Source of the DNA: Allium sativum | Lineage: Eukaryota > Streptophyta > Magnoliopsida > Asparagales > Amaryllidaceae | DNA: 64,000 bases | Reading direction: 5' to 3' | Assembly (NCBI GenBank): GCA_030737875.1 | Contig: CM060922.1 | Span: forward strand, 300,753,456-300,817,455 | Shown: in pieces, positions 33,067-46,700 of the stretch | Layout: every line of letters starts with the position of its first letter | How positions within the stretch are numbered: position 1 is the first letter of the stretch | Program-made: the position numbers and the translations under genes | Notes under the pieces: model-generated | What the model was told of the DNA's origin: nothing | What the model saw: the letters and a program-made list of their open reading frames with translations, nothing else | Database searches by the model: none

Positions 33067-35178
33067 TTCTCCCTCACTTAAAAACTTTTCGTCCTCGAAA
33101 AGGAACGTAGAAATGAAGTGGAAAAATAAAATTAAAATAATATAAATTTTCTACTAAACATAGAAAAATTAACTAAGTCATATTTACTAAGCATTAGCAA
33201 ACTTTTATGTGCAAGTAGCTCCAATGCTAGCAAATTGCCTCCACTACCTACTGATGCTCAACACCATATAAAACAAATAATATTTATATGTTTACAGTAA
33301 ACACACATGAATTAGCAATTGCAACTAAAACATACATAAAATATCCAATCAAATATATTCATTCAACCAAGCAAATCAACAGAATTTTTCAATGTCATTT
33401 TTCATTGGCATGATTCATTGTTTATTTCACTTTTAAACAATTCATATTTTCACTTGTTATATTTCATTCTCATGTTCATTTCCAATTTCAACGCTTGGTT
33501 TATTATATTTATTACTTATTAATTACCCAAGCCACGAGTTGTTGCCATTTTATTTAAATGACAAAATTATCCAATACATATTTAGTCGACTGACGTTGAA
33601 TTATGTTTCTCATTTAATTTCAATTTCCTTCAACAATTCTATCGACTTTATTATCGTCCATTTTATTTATAATTAAATTTTAAATCGTGAATTTCCCTGG
33701 CGCTGTTTTTCTAAAATTTTGGTTTACACATATCTTCAAATTTACTTGTTGAAATTTAAAATTTTCTCTTTCATTAGGAAAATATAATCCAATAGAACTG
33801 GAGGATTCTTGTTTCAAAGAATTCCGACTTATTTTGGATTCTATACATTCATTTAAACTTCAATTCGGAAAATTACGAACTGCCATTGTGCGACAAGCTC
33901 GTTTTAATTAATTTAATTAATTCGTTCAACCATCGTTAAGTTTATAATTATAAGCCTATTCACTCATATTTTCACGAAACCAAACATTAATATCAATACA
34001 TTTAGTATATAACTAAATAATTTGCTTAATTGATTTTTCATTGATTCTGCTAATTCATGTTACTTAGTTAAATTGAATTTCACAACGTAACTAAGTATAT
34101 CTCGTTTTATTACTTAACTTAAATTTTATTTATAACCAATCAAATTTTCCACTTTGCTTTTTCCGTTCTTATACTTGTGCATTAATTTATTGCTTATTCT
34201 TAACGTTCAACTTCTTAGTTAATTAGTAAGTTATTCATGTTATAGAACAGAATTTTTATTATTATACAAGTTCAATGGTTACCGTTCGTTTCAATTTATT
34301 ATCCAATTATTAAGAATTTTATTTTAATTATAACTTATTTTAATTATAACTCTCTTATTTTCATAATATTCAGAAGTTTCAATTCATTACTTATTCAAGA
34401 CTTCAAGAATTAAATTTCGGGTTCTTTTTTTTCCAACTTTTTTTTAATACACTATATCGTTTACATAAAACCATACTATAAAAAAATTTAAATAAAGTTC
34501 AATTCCGTAAAACAAAGTACAAAATATTAAATGTCTCCCTACTTAGACTCTTGAAAATAAGCATCGATGATGCGTGCACTCATCACCGAAATCATATTCA
34601 AAGAAAAGAGGGTATACACTTATTTCTTCTTTTTCCAATAATTCATTTAAAAACAATTTCTTTATGAAACACTTTTAAAATATAAATATATTATTCCAAA
34701 CCATTTGCAAATCAATATTACAAAATCCCCCGAAATCAAATTCATCTTTTACTTCTTATTTCATTATCAATAAATTTTCAATATTTGATTTTTCTTAAAC
34801 CAATCAACAACCAATGGTTTTAATTATTAATTAATCGAGTAATATATGATGAAAATTTAATATTATCCAAATCAAATTTCATATATTTTCAAATAATTCT
34901 ATATATATATAAAATATGATTCAAAACAATATTATGTCAACGAATCCTATTCAAGTGTTTAGAAATCCCTATCGATGCCTTGGCGTCCCAAGTACCGACC
35001 AGAATTCATAAATACTCAACTGAACAAATTAACACAATTCAAAACATTTTTATTTCAAATTACAAGTACGCTCTCTCATATACACTCCAACTCATTCTAG
35101 GGCATTTTATCCCTATCTCTAATGAGTTAATCCCAAATAGAGCCAAGGTTTTCGCTAAACCAAAGCTCTGATACCAAA
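33067..35178 (-). other. G5 interior: PPT, noncoding spacer, PBS
   Basis: At 33067-33080 the minus strand gives a purine tract (AAGTGAGGGAGAA) next to the 3' LTR, preceded by TTCGAGGACGAAAAG, the usual end of Tekay-type elements. At 35161-35178 the minus strand reads TTTGGTATCAGAGCTTTG, an exact TGGTATCAGAGC PBS. Between them is about 2 kb of AT-rich DNA without an ORF of note (the 34980-35171 frame runs into the LTR). Confidence 0.88.
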
Positions 35179-38100
35179 TGTAACATCCCGGTCTTTTTAA
35201 CCATCCAAATCGACAACGATCCTCAACTGTCGATTTAAACGAATTAAAAATAAGGATAGTTACTGGGATTAAAATAAGAAAAAGAAGAATAAAGAAACAA
35301 ATACAGAATCTCGCAGCGGAAGGACAAAATATAATAAATAAATAATAGTTCATAAAGTACATTTTATTATATTTACGACAATTATCAGAGAATATTAACA
35401 TACAACATACCAATATATTTTTCAGCGGAATAATAATTTTTAAATGTGTCTGTTGAGCTCCATCTCCATCTTCTTAAATGTATCTTCAAGCAAGGAAAAT
35501 CTTCGCTAACTGCAACTTGGTCTGACCCGAGAGTATTGCATAAAAAGAAACACAACAAACACTCAGATCAGAACTAAATCATTCTCATATTAGTTAAATC
35601 AAATTTCATGTAATAATATGAATGCAATAACTTAAGAGATGTTACGGGAATTTCCATCTCCTAAGGATCCATCAAACTAATATTATATAATATAATACGC
35701 TATTATAATAATGTCTATGGTTAAATATAACATATTAAAATAGCGTAAGCGGGATTACATTTTTACCCTTACACTGTTTATAAACATCATCGTAAACATT
35801 GCATATAAAACACCAATAACGGTCGGTGGATAGGGATGCGCCGCTATACGACAATGTCAAATCCAATTCGTAGGGGGCTCAATCAGGATAATATGACAAG
35901 GCACACGAGGAATGCCCAGAGTATGAATATACTAGTTGCATGCCCGGACTGGTGGTAACGCATAGCCGCAACTACCGCCCACCTCGGACAACACTTCGAA
36001 ATCACGTATGCGCATCAAATCAATCAAACCGAGGGACTATAGTAATAAAGGAAGAAGTGTTGCCAATGGAGTTAGCTAACCCCACTTGGTCACGGTATAG
36101 CCCTGTTTTAGTCATTTTAATTATGACCCGAAGGTCAAGGATATCCATCATCGTTCTCTTTCTTCAAATCCAGTAATCGCCTCCAAATCCATCCAACACC
36201 ATTTCTGGAACTCCACCGCGTTCACAATTGTTAAAGTGGTTTTCGGTATTGGCAGAGAGTGAAAATATCCGATCCCGGTCTCTTTAACAACCAATCATTT
36301 ACATTTTCACACCGGTCAGTTCTTTTACATTTCAAAGAGGTTCATACTTCATAAATAAATAATAGAGTTTCAAAATCAATTAATATTCAAAATAGAATAT
36401 TATTCATATTAAAATCTCCATTTAAACCAATTAAAATCATGAAACAATTCCAACTTTAATAATTTGAATATTAAAATAGTTAACAGTATATTTAAAATAG
36501 TTTAGGTATATATATAATTAAAATAGTTGAAAAATAAATAGTTTGTAATCATAATAGAATTATCTAATTTAGTAAATCTATAGTAAGATATTAGAATAAT
36601 GTATAAATAAATAGTTAATTATAAAATGATTTATTTAAAATAATTTAAAAAATAAAATAGTAATAAAGTAAAATAGTTTATAAAGAAAATATAATTATTA
36701 TTAAAATAGTTTATAAAATGGTTTTGAAATACTATAGTTGGAATTAGAATCGTTTCCTTTCAATTAAACCTCAAGTCATATTTCAACTTCAATTCAACCA
36801 ACTCAATTTTCGATAATACCATCGATTAAACTTCCAATTTACATTCATTTCAATTCGATCAAATTAATTCAAATAGTTACATTCCAAATCAGATTCTCAT
36901 TTTCAATGATTTCAATTTATAACAAATATCGAGTTCACAATTCATATATAATTCAAATCAATGTTGATTCATAATAAATTTCAAAGGTGGGTGAAACAAT
37001 TCAATTTCAACAAATTCGATTTACATCCAATTTCAATTTTATTTAGCTTCAGTTACAACACTAATTTATTTTCCCCCCTTATTTATACTTCAAAAATTCA
37101 AAGTTCGAGTTCAAAGAAAAATAAATTGTAAAACATCGCTTATATTGTCTTTAAAACAATATTTAAAAGTTCATGGCTAAAACAAATTTTATTTAACAAA
37201 CCGGTGTTTGTATATAATTTTCTATCCTATGGCCAAGTGATACTTAAAATTAAATTTTAGTATTTTGAGAAAGGATATATATCATTTCAATACAAATCAG
37301 GGTCATAGGTATTTATCATTTCAACCTACATTCTTAATTCATTTTAAAGATTAACCCCGGGTTTATTTGATGCCCGTAACATCTAGGGTAAATGATTGGG
37401 ATTAATCAGCACAAACCATGGTCATATACAAACAAATGTGAATAAAATGTAAATTCACACAATTAACATCAATTTGTCAACATATCAGATTCAAGCCATT
37501 CATCACACCAATATATACAACAGTTCAATATCGTAATTTTACTAGTTATCAGATGATGGATTTTTTTTACTGGCAATTAGATATCAAATTTTAACTTAAC
37601 TGTAAAACAGTCAAATTTAACTACACTATCGGTGTAAATAAATTTAAAATATGCAATTTAACAATCAAACATCAATCCATACAACCATATCATTACATGA
37701 TATTAATTTAACCAATATTAGAATACTTTAGTAAGGCGTGAGTGGGTTTAATCACTCACCTTGGCTTTAAACGAGGTTGAAATCCAATTTTTAGCCCAAA
37801 ATTTGACAGTCTTAGAATCAGTTCAAACCAATGCCATCGCGAAGAGCTCGTCGATACGGTTCCAACGTAACAAACCGCATGTCATTCTGAATTCTTATGA
37901 AGTAGTTATACAAGTTTTAGTGACTGAAATTTAAATAAAAATAAAAAAACTAAAAAATGGAACAAAATGGGAAAAAGACTTGCCACGTCATCTCCTTCCT
38001 CAAAGATTAAAACGTCTCCAGCATCTCCCGTAACCCAAGACGCACCATGCCTCCTTCGTCAACGCACCATCTACAGACCACCGCATCACGATCGGACACC

Positions 38101-38995
38101 ACCACTTTGAAGCCTTATCTGAGAACCACCTACGCCCAAGTCGCCGCCTTCCTATGTGGTCCCCAACGCCTGCAGTCAGTCCAAACCAGCACCGACTTTA
38201 TGGGAGGATCCTAGCGAATTCTGATCGAATTATGACGAACCACCGTACGGATTTGAAGATCTTGCGAAGATCTACAACTTGCATCTGGAATTTTTTGATT
38301 TCGTTGAACGGATTGAGAGTGATTAACGAAAGAAGATTGGAACAATTAGGGACCAACGAAATTTGCAACTTTAGATCCCATTTCTGATCAATCTGTTAAC
38401 TATTTCGAAAAACGGAAACTTGCCGTTGATTCGTATAGTCGAGATCTTAATTTACATATATTTTTCGAATTTTTCTTAGAAGTTTGATTTTTGACCTTGA
38501 TTTTAATCACCATTGACAAATAAAAAGCAGAATTTCTCAGTACGTACAAACGAAGAAGTGGAGGCTGCTAGGGTTAGGGTTAGACAAATAAAATGGACTG
38601 GGCTTCGAGATAACAAAATGAGCTAATCATAAATATACATTACATTCTAAGCTTAGTTGGACCCAAATTGTCGTTTAGATCTAAAAATCTCACTCTTTTA
38701 TAATTTCAAATTTTTATTTCTTATTGATTACACCAATCTAACTTCATTAAAATACATAAATATTAAATTCCAACTTTCAACCTTTATCGAAATAACTAAA
38801 TCGTGATTTTATTTGCGATCAATGCAAGCTATTATTGCAATAACAAGCTGACTTCCATTATATTAAACAATTCAATTATGTTTTCAACATAGAATTACAC
38901 AATTAAATCATTAAATATTATTTACAACTATATAATATCCAAAAATCATATTAAATTAAATAATAAAATTTATCGCAAAATCTTGGGATCTTACA
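35179..38995 (-). repeat. G5 5' LTR (3817 bp)
   Basis: TGTAACATCCCGG to GGGATCTTACA on the plus strand; the 5' LTR because the PBS abuts it. It carries the same short open frames and telomere-like word (38568-38582) as the partner LTR. Confidence 0.92.
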
Positions 38996-39000
38996 CTAAA

Positions 39001-42000
39001 GTTCAAATTAATAATATTAAAATTTAAATTTAATAATTTCACAAGTATTACTTTATCCACTAAAAAATCAATCAAATCTTAACTTAAAATGAATTTGACA
39101 TTAATCAATTCAATATCGAATTTTATTAATTTTAGACAAGTTTAAATCTTAATTTAAATTTAGACTTTTCATTAAATCCATTTAATCAAAACAAATTTAT
39201 TTCAAGATTGGTTCATCTTATTAAATAAGTTAAATCAAATTAGATTTAAATTCTAAATATTTTCATTTAAATAAATACAAAGTTAACAACTTCAACTCTT
39301 AAATTTAAATCTTTCTGTTTAATAAAATCTAAATAATCCAATCTTCACATCTTTTAAGGTTGAATTTTTTACCTTTGAATCAAGGAATTTAATTCTCAAA
39401 TTAAATATCAAATTGGATCACTATATCAAAAAATTAAATTAAATCTTTCGCTAAATATTTTCTCTTATTAAAACATAAAATTCAAGCTTGTTTTCTAAGT
39501 TCAAGCTCAAATTTAAATTTAAAAGTTTTCAATTAAATTTCAACATCAATTCATTTAATCAAAAATATAGGTATATCTCATTAAACTTTATCTAAATTTC
39601 CTTATAATTTCATACGATGTTAGGAACTTGAAATTACGATAACAGGGGTGATAGATGATTAAAGTAACAACATAAAACAATTACCATAATTGCAATACAT
39701 AAATCAAATACCTATTACATCAAATTATCAACGCTTATTTTAGGTAAATTATCAACAATTATTCCATATAAATTTCGACTATCATTACATAAGATTTAAT
39801 CAACATTTCAAGAATTTAACAACCAATAATTCAAATCGTTTTCAACTATTCATAAAATTACGACTAGCAACTTAACGACTAAGGTTCAGGAAATTAACAG
39901 TTAACTGATCAAACAAATTTAAACCAACAATTCAAGCAGTTATCAACCAAACAAGCACAAAATAAATCTAATATCATTATCATTTCATATGATGTTAAAT
40001 TTTCTGGTATATGAATATTAATCGTGAAAGTGATGCTCACTTTTTGTTGTTTTGAATTAATGACAAACTGCGATAATGAAGCAAAATGACTTGGAGAAGG
40101 ATATAACTGACTCAGGCACAACACTGTACCAGGACATAACATAGTTGATACAAATGCGACAACGTCACGTCAGTGACCAATACCAACATAGTGCCAATTT
40201 CGCAAAATTGGTTGCGAGCGGAGGTGGCAAGGCCTATGGGGAGATGCTAGTGGACTGACCAGGATGCCAAGGTATGGTTCGTGTCGTGTTGGGCTTGCTG
40301 TAGTGAAGAAGAGAAGGTTGCAGGGTTGCCGGGATGTGCGGTAGAGGCTGTTGGTCAGAGGGCAGTGGAGTAAGGGTCTGGCAGAGGCAGAGGGGATGAG
40401 TTGGAGAATAAAGGAGCATAGGTGGAGACTGGGCTGAGCCAGGCATGTCGGAAAGTGGAGTTTCGTTGGGCTTAGGCTGAAAGGTTGTTGGGCGATGGAT
40501 CGGCAACAGTCGTGAAAGGAGCATGGCGAGGCGGTAGCTGCGAAGCTTCGATGTTCCAAGGTGAGGCGGTTGCTGGAAAGCTTTAATGTTCCACGACATT
40601 TTAGCGTGAATGGGTTGATCGGTCAGTGAAGACAGGCACCGGCGGTGGGTCTGATGGCAGTCAAAGGACGGAGCTCGAGTCAGGTGATGTTGGAGGTGGG
40701 GGGAGGTTGCATGCTGATAGGATGGGGAAAAAAATAGGTGTGTTTAGCTGATGGAGGAAGATAACACATGGCCTCCACACAATTTTTTTTTTCTTTTATT
40801 TATATTGGTTGCAGCAGATTCAAAGAACTGATATATTAAAAAAGGAGTGTATATGAATAAACAGGGGCGCTCTTTGTATCTATATATGTATGTATGTATG
40901 TATATGTATGTAAATGAACGGGCATTCCGTGAATACGTTCCTTCAGGGTAGATAATGTTTGAACCAATACTACGAACATTTACTAATTCAAGATTGAATA
41001 CTTTATTTCTAATTATTTTGACCATTTGGCTGCACATATACATAGATAAAATGGTATGAATACATCGTTTATTCCGCATGGTTTTATTGATGGAATTAGG
41101 AAAATGAAGTTGTAAAGGTGTGAATTTTGCGGAAAAAATTTCGACATCTTCATTTGAAAACAATCTAGTATTTTAAAACATGAAACACCTATACTTTGGG
41201 AATATTTTATTCTTAAAGATTTAAAAAATAAATCATTTAACTAATTTTTTATAGAATCGATGCAAACACACATTTTCCTATGAAATCCGGTTCTTCCCTA
41301 CATTTAGACAAACGTATTTCAAAATCTAAAATTCAAAATATTTTTATTTTTTTATTTTAACGATTAATATTTCTTTTCCTTAAATTTTACAAACGGATTG
41401 AACTTTCGTATTTTTCTACAAAATCTCTTCCTATGCTATATTGAATTTGACGTATTCTAAATATCAAATTTGCATAATTTAATTTGACTGTTAAATTTTA
41501 GTTAACTATGTTATCAGAATAGTTGAAACTTCTGGTGTTAACGATTGATTTAATTTATTTAGACTCAACTAAACACTCAGAGTCCAAACTTAAATTGGAA
41601 TTTTAAAGGTTTTAAGTTTGAATTTAATGTCACAAGTACTTTCGTATCACTACAACTATAATTTCACAATCGTATAATATCGTTTCAAAACTTAGATTTA
41701 ATAATATACCTATATTAACATATCATTTGCTTGGTTATTGATGTTACCATAAATCTCGTTAACTGCGCTAGTTACATATGCTATATATATCGTTGACACT
41801 TCATTTTGTTACAATCCCTCATAAACAATTTAAATTAAAAACGTTAATAATTTATTTGTCAATTATCGTATTAGCTCTTATATTAAAGCTTTAAAAAATT
41901 AAGGTTTCAATACTAATTTTTCTTTTATAACAATACTTCAAATTTAATGATTCCAAACATATACATACAATTTGATAGTTATTTCCATTGTTATTAATCA

Positions 42001-42149
42001 CCATTCATTATATTATAAATTGTTGCTTATTAGAAATAAATTTAAAATCGTTCATCAATATTATCATAAAATTAAATTAAAACCATTCTAAATTCAAATA
42101 TTAAATTAAATTCAAAATTTTAAATGGTCGAAATCTACGGGATGTTACA
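39001..42149 (-). repeat. G4 5' LTR, segment 2
   Basis: Continues segment 1 after the G5 TSD and ends ACGGGATGTTACA at 42149, so the minus strand begins TGTAACATCCCGT. With segment 1 the LTR is about 4.34 kb. It is AT-rich apart from a GC-richer island (40160-40720) that gives overlapping minus-strand open frames (40170-40559, 40234-40599) with no recognised motif; in the minus-strand LTR this would be the leader after the promoter. A (TATG)n-like microsatellite lies near 40885-40915. Confidence 0.7.
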
Positions 42150-45042
42150 TACTCTTTCAATATCACTTTTGATGGGTTATTAGAAATATAAAATATATAT
42201 TTAACTTTTCAGATATTGACATTTGTAAGCAAAATTATTTATGGAAATAAAATCTAACTCCAATACCAACTATAGATCTTAAACTAATAATATTCCTTGA
42301 ATAAAAATTAAGTCGTTCAAGTTAGGGTATTTTATTTACTTCTTAGACTTTGACTCAATAACACTCTTATCTTTCGAAATAGATAAAATTATGTTATCTT
42401 AAGTTATATTCCAAGTGAATATTCTTCACGAATTTATATTGAATTCATTTAAAAAAAGGTTACATAAACTATTCCTTAAGTTACAAAATCCTTTTCCAAA
42501 TATAATTACTTTACTTAAAACCCAAGTACATTTCTAATCTTCAGGTATATTGATAAACTTTTTCATAAATATCCAAAACCATTTAATAATTCTTTTACAA
42601 ATATTAAAAAATCATTTAAATAACTCTACCCTATTGAAAGATAAAACTCCTTTAATAAGTAAATTCCATTATAAACCATTTAACTTAAATCCTTTCATGA
42701 ATAATGACATCTATTTGAAGTATATTTTCAAGTAAAATAAATTACAAATCAATTAATAATTACTCAAACATTAACTAACTAACTAGTTAATTAACTTTAA
42801 ACATGGACTTAAAAATCAATTTACTTATTAAATTCGAAAGGAATCTTAACAATTCACAATGTAACCTAATTTTGCTTCCTTTATTCTTTAACGACATTCA
42901 AGTTGACTTATGTAACATCAGATATGTAAATAAACCCACCCTCATTTGTCAGTCGGCAAACATCTAAACTACTAAATATAGATACATGTTTATAATAACG
43001 TAATAATAGTCTGGTCCTGATAAATAGATACCCATACAACCAATTTAGTGTTACTAGTATAATGGGGTTTTATTCAGCTAACAAGTGTCCATACTAATAA
43101 ATCAACCAAGTTATGCTATAAAGATTGGTGTTCAATCTTACTAAGTAAATGCCCTTTGGTTTCTAATTACTTAGGTTACTCAAGGTTGATCGAAAAAGAA
43201 TCCTTTGAATTAAAAACATTAAGATAGTCACCTTAAATAAGGATGATCTTCGTAAATAATAACTCAAAACCTTGAAACTTTTTATCTAAAAATCAAATAA
43301 CATTTAAATTTTTGTTTAATAAGAAATAAACATTTAAATAATTATTAAATAACAATTAAATATTGAAATAATAAGTAAATACCACATTAGCTATTACACA
43401 AATAATTAAATAATTATTTATCTTTAAATAAAGGGGCCGACTATTTGAACACAAAATTAGACACAAAGAGAGAGACACAGAGCCTCAACTGTTGGATCTT
43501 TTTGACTTTATATGAAGATGTGTAATTCATAGGGTGATCCAATGGTGCAAATCAATTATGTCACCACTTGTGTAAAAAAATTGTCTCTATAGAATTTCCC
43601 TTAAATAAATAATTAAATATTTATTTAACTTTTAAATTAATAAACAAATAATAGTTCATTTTAAAATGAATAATTTAAAACCCTACTTGATCTTTAATTA
43701 ATAGTTACATAATAACTAAAAACTTCACTAACAATTATTAAATCTAATTAAGTTTTAAATTAAATCTTAACTTAATTAATAATTAACTAAATATCTAAAC
43801 CATTTTTAAACAAAAAATTAATTAGAAATTAATATTAATTGAATAATTAGTCATAATTAACCGTTACATGAAGCCATTAAATAATTACTTTTTTCATTAT
43901 AAAAATGATAATTACTTACTTAATTAAAACTTATATATAAGTTACCTACGTTAATTAATGATTAGGTGTTAATTACGTTAATTAATAAAAAATTGTCAAA
44001 GTTTTAAATATAAATCTGCATGCTACGTACCCTGATTTCTAATTACTTATGACCCTATAATTTGTTTGGTTTAGGTGATTTATTTGTGTCAACCTAAGTA
44101 GAAATTAGATTTTGAATTTACATATTAAATATAGTCATCAACATTAGTTTCTAATGTGGATTTCTTGAAATACATAACAACTGTTACATCTTCCTTTTAC
44201 ATTATGGATTCTATGAATAATTCTTATTTATATTTTGTATGCTACAAGTGGTGATATTTTAATTTTTTTTTGGTAATATCATACTAAAATGCACCATTAC
44301 ATTTCTCTAGTGAACTTTATTGTATATAAAATAACAACTTTATAATATTAACTCCTATATTTTCAATAAAATATTACACCCTTTTTGACTCTAAATTTCA
44401 CTAAAAACAATCCACAGTTCATCCTTATATTAATCATATCATCAAAGTAACTCTACAATAACCAGGGAATTAAATTGAGTAAAAAAAATCCTTATGAAAT
44501 GCTTGGAAAGCGCTCTTACAATCCATTTCCATCTACATCTCAAAATTATAACCATACTTTCATGTAAATGCAAAATCCAATAATGTACTATAAGAAAAAA
44601 GTTGAAAATTATTTTTGAGTTTTATTATTTAACGACTTGCCAATTTTGTATTGGAAAAAGAAATTAAACTGTAAGTGATAAATTATTACCAACTAAGAGT
44701 AAGTCATTCAATATATTTAAATGGAATCATGGCATATAGATTCCTCTTCGGTTTGGTCATTTGTTAATGAATTAATAATTATAAGCATCTTATTAGGAAA
44801 ATTTGAATTTCAATAAGTTTTATTAAATTATTTATTTTACTAAACATAGGATTTGTGAGACGTTTTTAATACCATATTTCTCTTTCCCATTAAATGTATT
44901 TTACCGTAGTGTGGAATGGAATAAACAAGGTTAGCTTATATGTATAGTACATTGTTTTAGCCACTTAAGATACAAACCTCAATTTGTTAAGTTTTTGAAC
45001 TTCATACTACATGTTAATTAATTCATAAGTGCACATAGTCAC
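42150..45042. other. AT-rich intergenic DNA, no gene recognised
   Basis: Low-complexity sequence rich in ATTAATTA words. A stretch at 42911-44188 begins TGTAACATCAG and ends CTGTTACA, recalling Gypsy LTR ends, but no target duplication is present. A less AT-rich patch (43430-43610) with GAGAGAGACAC and CACCACTTGTGT words looks like a decayed transposon piece that I could not assign. The 61-codon frame at 42550-42735 is not convincing. Confidence 0.5.
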
Positions 45043-45280
45043 TGTTAACATATTGGATCGATCTCATATATCAAATCGAACTGCTGCACTGGACCACCTA
45101 GTATTATGTCTGTTATATGGGCTGCACTATATTTAGCCCAATTTTCATTTCTTTATTATATATATGGCTTGTAACCGTGAGCAATTGTATCATTCAATCA
45201 TATACAAAATCTCTTTAACATTTTACATCTCAGAAACAAGAATAAATCAAACACAGATTATTTCAATCATATTTCTTATA
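45043..45280 (+). repeat. C1 5' LTR (238 bp)
   Basis: Starts TGTTAACATATTGGATC and ends TTTCTTATA before the PBS. It has a TATA-like TTATATATATGG (about 45157) followed by CTTGTAACCGTGAGCAATTG. It lacks the usual terminal CA; the 3' LTR shares this, so the boundary is uncertain by one or two bases. Confidence 0.85.
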
Positions 45281-45293
45281 TGGTATCAGAGCG
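45281..45293 (+). other. C1 primer binding site
   Basis: TGGTATCAGAGCG directly after the LTR, an exact match to the initiator tRNA-Met complement. Confidence 0.9.
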
Positions 45294-45673
45294 AGAATCA
45301 GCCAAACGACATCATATTCTGCTTTCTCATTAAAGAGAGAGGCATGATTTTGAGTCTCCTCAGAATTTAGCATCATCATCGGAGATCATACCTCTCCGAT
45401 CAGTCTAGTATCTGTTCTCATCGAAACTGTGCCTTGCCAAGCCAAGAATCAAGATCCAAGGCGGCTGCAGCAGTTTCTGATCATCAGAGATTGTGAATCT
45501 CATCATTTGATAGCCCTCAGTGCAGTGTTTTGGCAATTCTTGAATCTTTCAAAGAGACAAGAATTACCACTGCATTTTATCTCCTACTTTTTCTGTACAG
45601 GCTGCCATTTTTTCTTACAGTGGCCACGCCATATACTCATTTTTTTACCTCTGGACCTGTTTTGTATTAAAGA
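45294..45673 (+). other. C1 5' leader
   Basis: About 380 bp between PBS and the polyprotein ATG at 45674. The open frame at 45429-45722 overlaps it in another frame and has no known motif; it is not called. Confidence 0.6.
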
Positions 45674-46700
45674 ATGGCTGGAGGAAGTGTTGATAATTCA
45701 TCTGCCACCTCAAGAAACGTAATAGCTGATCCCATAAATCCGCCACCAGTTCTTGTCAAACCAAAAAGCCAGGTAATTACTATTCCATTGGATGAGGATA
45801 ACTATTTGTTATGGAAATTCCAAGTTGAGACAGCCTTGAAGGGCTATGACCTTCAAGATTATATCAATGGAACCAAACCCACACCACCTGCAATGATTGT
45901 AAGTCAAGATGGAAGCATGGTTAGTAATCCAGCCTATATACATCATCATAAACAAGACAACTTACTGTCATCATGGCTGGTATCTTCATTAAGTGCAAAT
46001 CTCTTATCACAAGTAATAGGATGCAAATCATCTTATGAAATTTGGTATACAATTCAACAAATTTTCAGTTCTTAGTCTTCTGCTAGAATAATGCACTACA
46101 GGAGGGAGTTTCAGAATACAAGAAAAGGAGAATTAACTATGAGAGACTACATTGCTAAGGTAAAATCTCTAGTTGACAAACTGAATTCAGTAGGGCATCA
46201 TATTTCAGACAGTGAGCAAATCTTGACCTTAACTAATGGTCTTGATGAGGAGTATGAATCATTGGTCACATTTATTGCTACACTACTTACCCTACCAGAC
46301 ATTCAATCAGTTTACTCGGCATTATTAGCCCATGAAGGCAGGGTAGAACAAAGAAAAGCTATGCAGAATGATTACAGTGTAAATCTGGCTTCAAGTTCAA
46401 GAAATCAAAATCAGACAAGAAACATACCTGGCTATGGTAGAGGGAATGCACCAGGACAGAGAGGGAATCAGAATCCCAGAGGCAGAGGAAGAGGCAGATT
46501 TAACAATACAAACATAGTTAAATGTCAAATATGTGAGAAACCTGGTCATACAGCTAACAGATGTTATTCAAGATTCAATTCAGATGTTAATAATCCTCAA
46601 CAGAATCAATCTGGTCAAGGCAGGCTAAACATCAACTTGGCCCAAACTAACAACCAAACCAGGTCAAGTGGTGATAGTACTACAACACAAGTCACAAGTA
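45674..46700 (+). pseudogene. C1 Gag, one nonsense codon
   Basis: The start ATG at 45674 opens the polyprotein (MAGGSVDN). The Copia Gag N-terminal motif IPLDEDNYLLWKFQVETALK is present, followed by the UBN2-type helical region, then an Arg/Gly-rich stretch and one zinc knuckle CQICEKPGHTANRC (CCHC). A TAG at 46073-46075 interrupts the frame after QIFSS; the same frame continues at once, so this is a single nonsense change. Gag forms the virus-like particle that packages element RNA. Confidence 0.88.

Larger units (their letters stand above)
29247..38995 (-). mobile_element. G5: LARD-like noncoding LTR retrotransposon, complete, 9.75 kb
   Basis: Two LTRs of 3820 and 3817 bp (plus strand TGTAACATCCCGG...GGGATCTTACA) flank a 2112-bp interior with PBS and PPT but no gag or pol ORF. 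Identical 5-bp target duplications ctaaa lie at 29242-29246 and 38996-39000. The PBS and PPT positions show minus-strand orientation. Long LTRs with a noncoding interior match the LARD (large retrotransposon derivative) type; mobilisation would need proteins from a related Gypsy element. Confidence 0.92.
27761..42149 (-). mobile_element. Gypsy-type element G4, 5' LTR and start of interior, interrupted by G5
   Basis: On the minus strand: 5' LTR from 42149 to 28054 (interrupted by G5), PBS at 28053-28037, then about 290 bp of leader, cut by G2 at 27760. LTR ends are TGTAACATCCC and GGGTCGTTGCA on the minus strand. The rest of G4 should lie left of G2, outside the window. No pol sequence is visible, so the Gypsy assignment rests on leader and LTR resemblance to G5 and G1. 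Confidence 0.7.

Noticed and set aside
40170..40599. Two overlapping minus-strand open frames of 121-129 codons
   Set aside because: Both lie inside the G4 LTR island, overlap in different frames and match no known domain.
40744..41163. 139-codon minus-strand open frame in the G4 LTR
   Set aside because: Includes translated microsatellite (Tyr-Ile-His-Thr repeats) and no domain.
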